A stretch of 6,642 bases of DNA from Planctomycetota bacterium (GTDB lineage: Bacteria; Planctomycetota; Planctomycetia; Pirellulales; Thermoguttaceae), in assembly GCA_015661985.1 (NCBI GenBank), contig DQVB01000521.1, positions 1 to 6,642 on the forward strand, written 5' to 3'. Below are positions 5,563-6,642 of the stretch, piece by piece (position 1 is the first letter of the stretch; each line of letters begins with the position of its first letter). The translations under genes and the position numbers were made by a program. Under the pieces are notes generated by a model. The model searched no databases and was not told the origin of the DNA. It saw only the letters and a list, made by a program, of their open reading frames with translations.

Positions 5563-5604
5563 CAAATTTGCACTTTCCAGTTTTCAATTTGGAATTTGCA
5601 ATGC
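5563..5604. repeat. Heptamer patch with TTT-ending units
   Basis: Consecutive 7-mers CAAATTT, GCACTTT, CCAGTTT, TCAATTT and GGAATTT (5563-5597), then a degenerate GCAATGC (5598-5604). It is AT-rich in a GC-rich region. It abuts the truncated end of the histidine-phosphatase remnant at 5607, so it may mark the breakpoint of an insertion or deletion. Confidence 0.75.
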
Positions 5605-5606
5605 CC

Positions 5607-5813
5607 CATCGCCGCCTGGCGTCTTCGCACCAATGGGCTCGAATAGACAGCATCCAAACGCACTGGGGCCAACAACCGCCCGGTCCTCAAGGCCTGGAGG
5701 TTCCCCTCGTCCGACAGCCCCGGGATCACTCCCCCGCCCCTGCAACGTCGGCGGCCGAGCCCGATTGTTCTCGGTGGCCCCATGGCGTACCAGCTACAGC
5801 CAGCCCACATCAT
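5607..5813 (-). pseudogene. Histidine phosphatase (RHG, phosphoglycerate-mutase-like) remnant
   Basis: The minus strand holds the N-terminal half of a histidine phosphatase in two frames. One frame (5793-5719) reads LVRHGATENNRARPP, then LQGRGSDPG, with the catalytic RHG motif at 5787-5779. A TAG stop (5796-5794) directly precedes LVRHG, where related proteins usually have an aromatic or hydrophobic residue. One extra base near 5718-5721 shifts the frame, and the continuation (5717-5607) reads LSDEGNLQALRTGRLLAP, then VRLDAVYSSPLVRRRQAAM, a classic family segment. The protein then ends at the heptamer patch 5563-5604; the C-terminal half with the second catalytic His is absent. Intact members are about 200 residues. 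The start is uncertain: GTG at 5808 is in the RHG frame, ATG at 5813 or 5810 is not. A nonsense codon, a frameshift and a truncation together make it a pseudogene. Confidence 0.78.
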
Positions 5814-5910
5814 CACGCGTGTCAAACCCATTCACCCCGCGCAACGACCCAACTCGAGCCGATCGCTGACCAACGCTATCGCCCTCGGTGTGAACACGTA
5901 CCCTGAACGA

Positions 5911-6096
5911 TTAGTAATCCATTGGCAGCGTGTTGACCGCGCGATGAAGCCCCCACCGGCGAGCCATCCTCACCGCTCCCGACCACAAACGTTCGGCGAT
6001 TCCCGGCCTCCGTGGCCGACTTTGCCGCCAAGTCTCACACCGCTCGCGCACACGCTCCAACGACCGTGGCACCCGAGGAGCTCCACTGCGCGTCAT
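5911..6096 (-). pseudogene. Small HTH-like protein remnant, possibly transposon-associated
   Basis: An open frame of 61 residues starting MTRSGAPRVPRSLERVRERC, followed by an Arg-rich stretch and GIAERLWSGAVRMARRWGLH, ending NTLPMDY. It resembles small proteins of the pattern (I/P)PExLWxxAVxLARxxGxxxxAxxLxLDYYxLKRR, which I recall from planctomycete and proteobacterial genomes and which look like a helix-turn-helix. In such proteins DY is followed by Y or another residue and then S/A-L-K-R-R. Here the next codon is TAA (5913-5911) and the sequence continues SFRVRV in frame, so a TAC-to-TAA change probably ended the gene early. GGAG lies 8 bases before the ATG at 6096. The family assignment is from memory and moderate. 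It might also be a real short protein. Confidence 0.42.
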
Positions 6097-6122
6097 CACC
6101 TCTGCTCCGCATGGTTCCCACT

Positions 6123-6148
6123 CCCCTCCCAACCCTACCCCCCCGCCC
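6123..6148. other. C-rich tract, minus-strand G-quadruplex motif
   Basis: On the minus strand the runs are GGG, GGGGGGG, GGG, GGG and GGGG with loops of 1-2 bases (6148-6123). It lies 27 bases upstream of the ATG of the HTH-like remnant, in what would be its leader. Confidence 0.6.
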
Positions 6149-6642
6149 AAACCGTCATGCACCCTTGCCCAAAGCACACAGCAACGGCGTAAAACACATG
6201 AGCGAAGCAATGTTGGTCGTACTAGGCAAGCTGCTGGACGAGTCCGTAGAATCATTAACTGAGCAAAGGGCTTCGAACTAGCCGAGTCCGGTGAAGGATG
6301 GATAATGCCTTCGACCCCATGGTGCGCGACGCCCTTAGAAAAGCACGGGGCTCTGTTGCACCGCCATGCCTGATAAGGGGGTTAGAGGGCCACCTCTCAT
6401 GTACCACTATGGCAAGCCGGTGGTCACGGCACGACAGAGATGATTGGCCAACCACTTGGCAGTTCGATGCAACCTCTTTTCCGACCTGCCCCGGCACGCC
6501 GGAGAACGCACGCGCACTAGCCCCGCTCCCAATTCCTATATGGCGGTCTTGTCTTCTGTTTCCGTGAGTTTCCGTCCGCTCGCATGGTGGTTACAACGAA
6601 TGGACGTAAACAATGGCTGCGATACCAAGAACGATGTTGAGA
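6149..6642. other. Non-coding or unrecognised stretch to window end
   Basis: I recognise no gene, RNA or repeat here. Short open frames exist on both strands (for example a 27-residue frame starting MSEAMLVVLGKLLDES at 6198 plus, and one starting MDNAFDPMVRDALRKARG at 6298 plus), but neither has convincing spacing from a ribosome site or a known family. Base composition becomes less GC-rich than in the coding cluster. It may hold further decayed genes. Confidence 0.45.

Noticed and set aside
5367..5831. Single intact 154-residue protein on the minus strand
   Set aside because: Only its middle part is homologous to histidine phosphatase; the RHG motif lies in another frame, and its end is repeat-derived, so it is a pseudogene and not an intact gene.
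6198..6281. 27-residue peptide MSEAMLVVLGKLLDES...
   Set aside because: No Shine-Dalgarno site, no recognised family, and the open frame extends upstream without a coding look.
6266..6284. tRNA T-arm-like TTCGAAC segment
   Set aside because: Stem and loop register are wrong for a T-arm, and no anticodon or acceptor arm could be found around it.

Overview
The window is GC-rich and its only intact genes form a three-gene, minus-strand surface-glycan cluster. It looks like a planctomycete (Planctomycetota) or a similar large-genome environmental bacterium. This is inferred from the style of the GT9 and SIS proteins, the GTG starts with good Shine-Dalgarno sites, and intergenic DNA packed with short degenerate repeats. 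No marker gene proves the taxonomy.

In transcription order (right to left) the cluster is: a GmhA-like SIS-domain phosphosugar isomerase (4899 to 4276), a PAPS-dependent sulfotransferase (4093 to 3299), and an unusually long protein carrying two glycosyltransferase-family-9 modules and a C-terminal SAM methyltransferase (2992 to 350). Together they suggest a heptose-type or related sugar that is made, transferred to a surface glycan, and decorated by sulfation and methylation. All three genes point the same way, but the gaps (182 and 306 bases) are filled with repeats, so a single operon is plausible rather than shown.

The non-coding DNA is the striking part. It holds a 13-copy GTCAGGN heptamer array (14-104), three tracts of GTCATTN-type heptamers or 14-mers (121-320, 3028-3300, 4156-4300), a heptamer patch ending in TTT (5563-5604), a 9-bp-period patch (5013-5048), a pair of oppositely oriented G-rich elements with G-quadruplex potential (5261-5298 and 5358-5391), and a near-identical 26-bp repeat on each side of the sulfotransferase gene. 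Several families share a 7-bp period although their sequences differ.

The right third (about 4900-6642) has no intact gene that I can support. It carries two decayed genes on the minus strand: a histidine-phosphatase (RHG) fragment with a stop codon and a frameshift, cut off exactly at the TTT-heptamer patch, and a small helix-turn-helix-like protein, probably linked to mobile DNA, with an early stop. The region reads as a gene graveyard colonised by repeats. No tRNA, rRNA, CRISPR array or intact transposase was seen.
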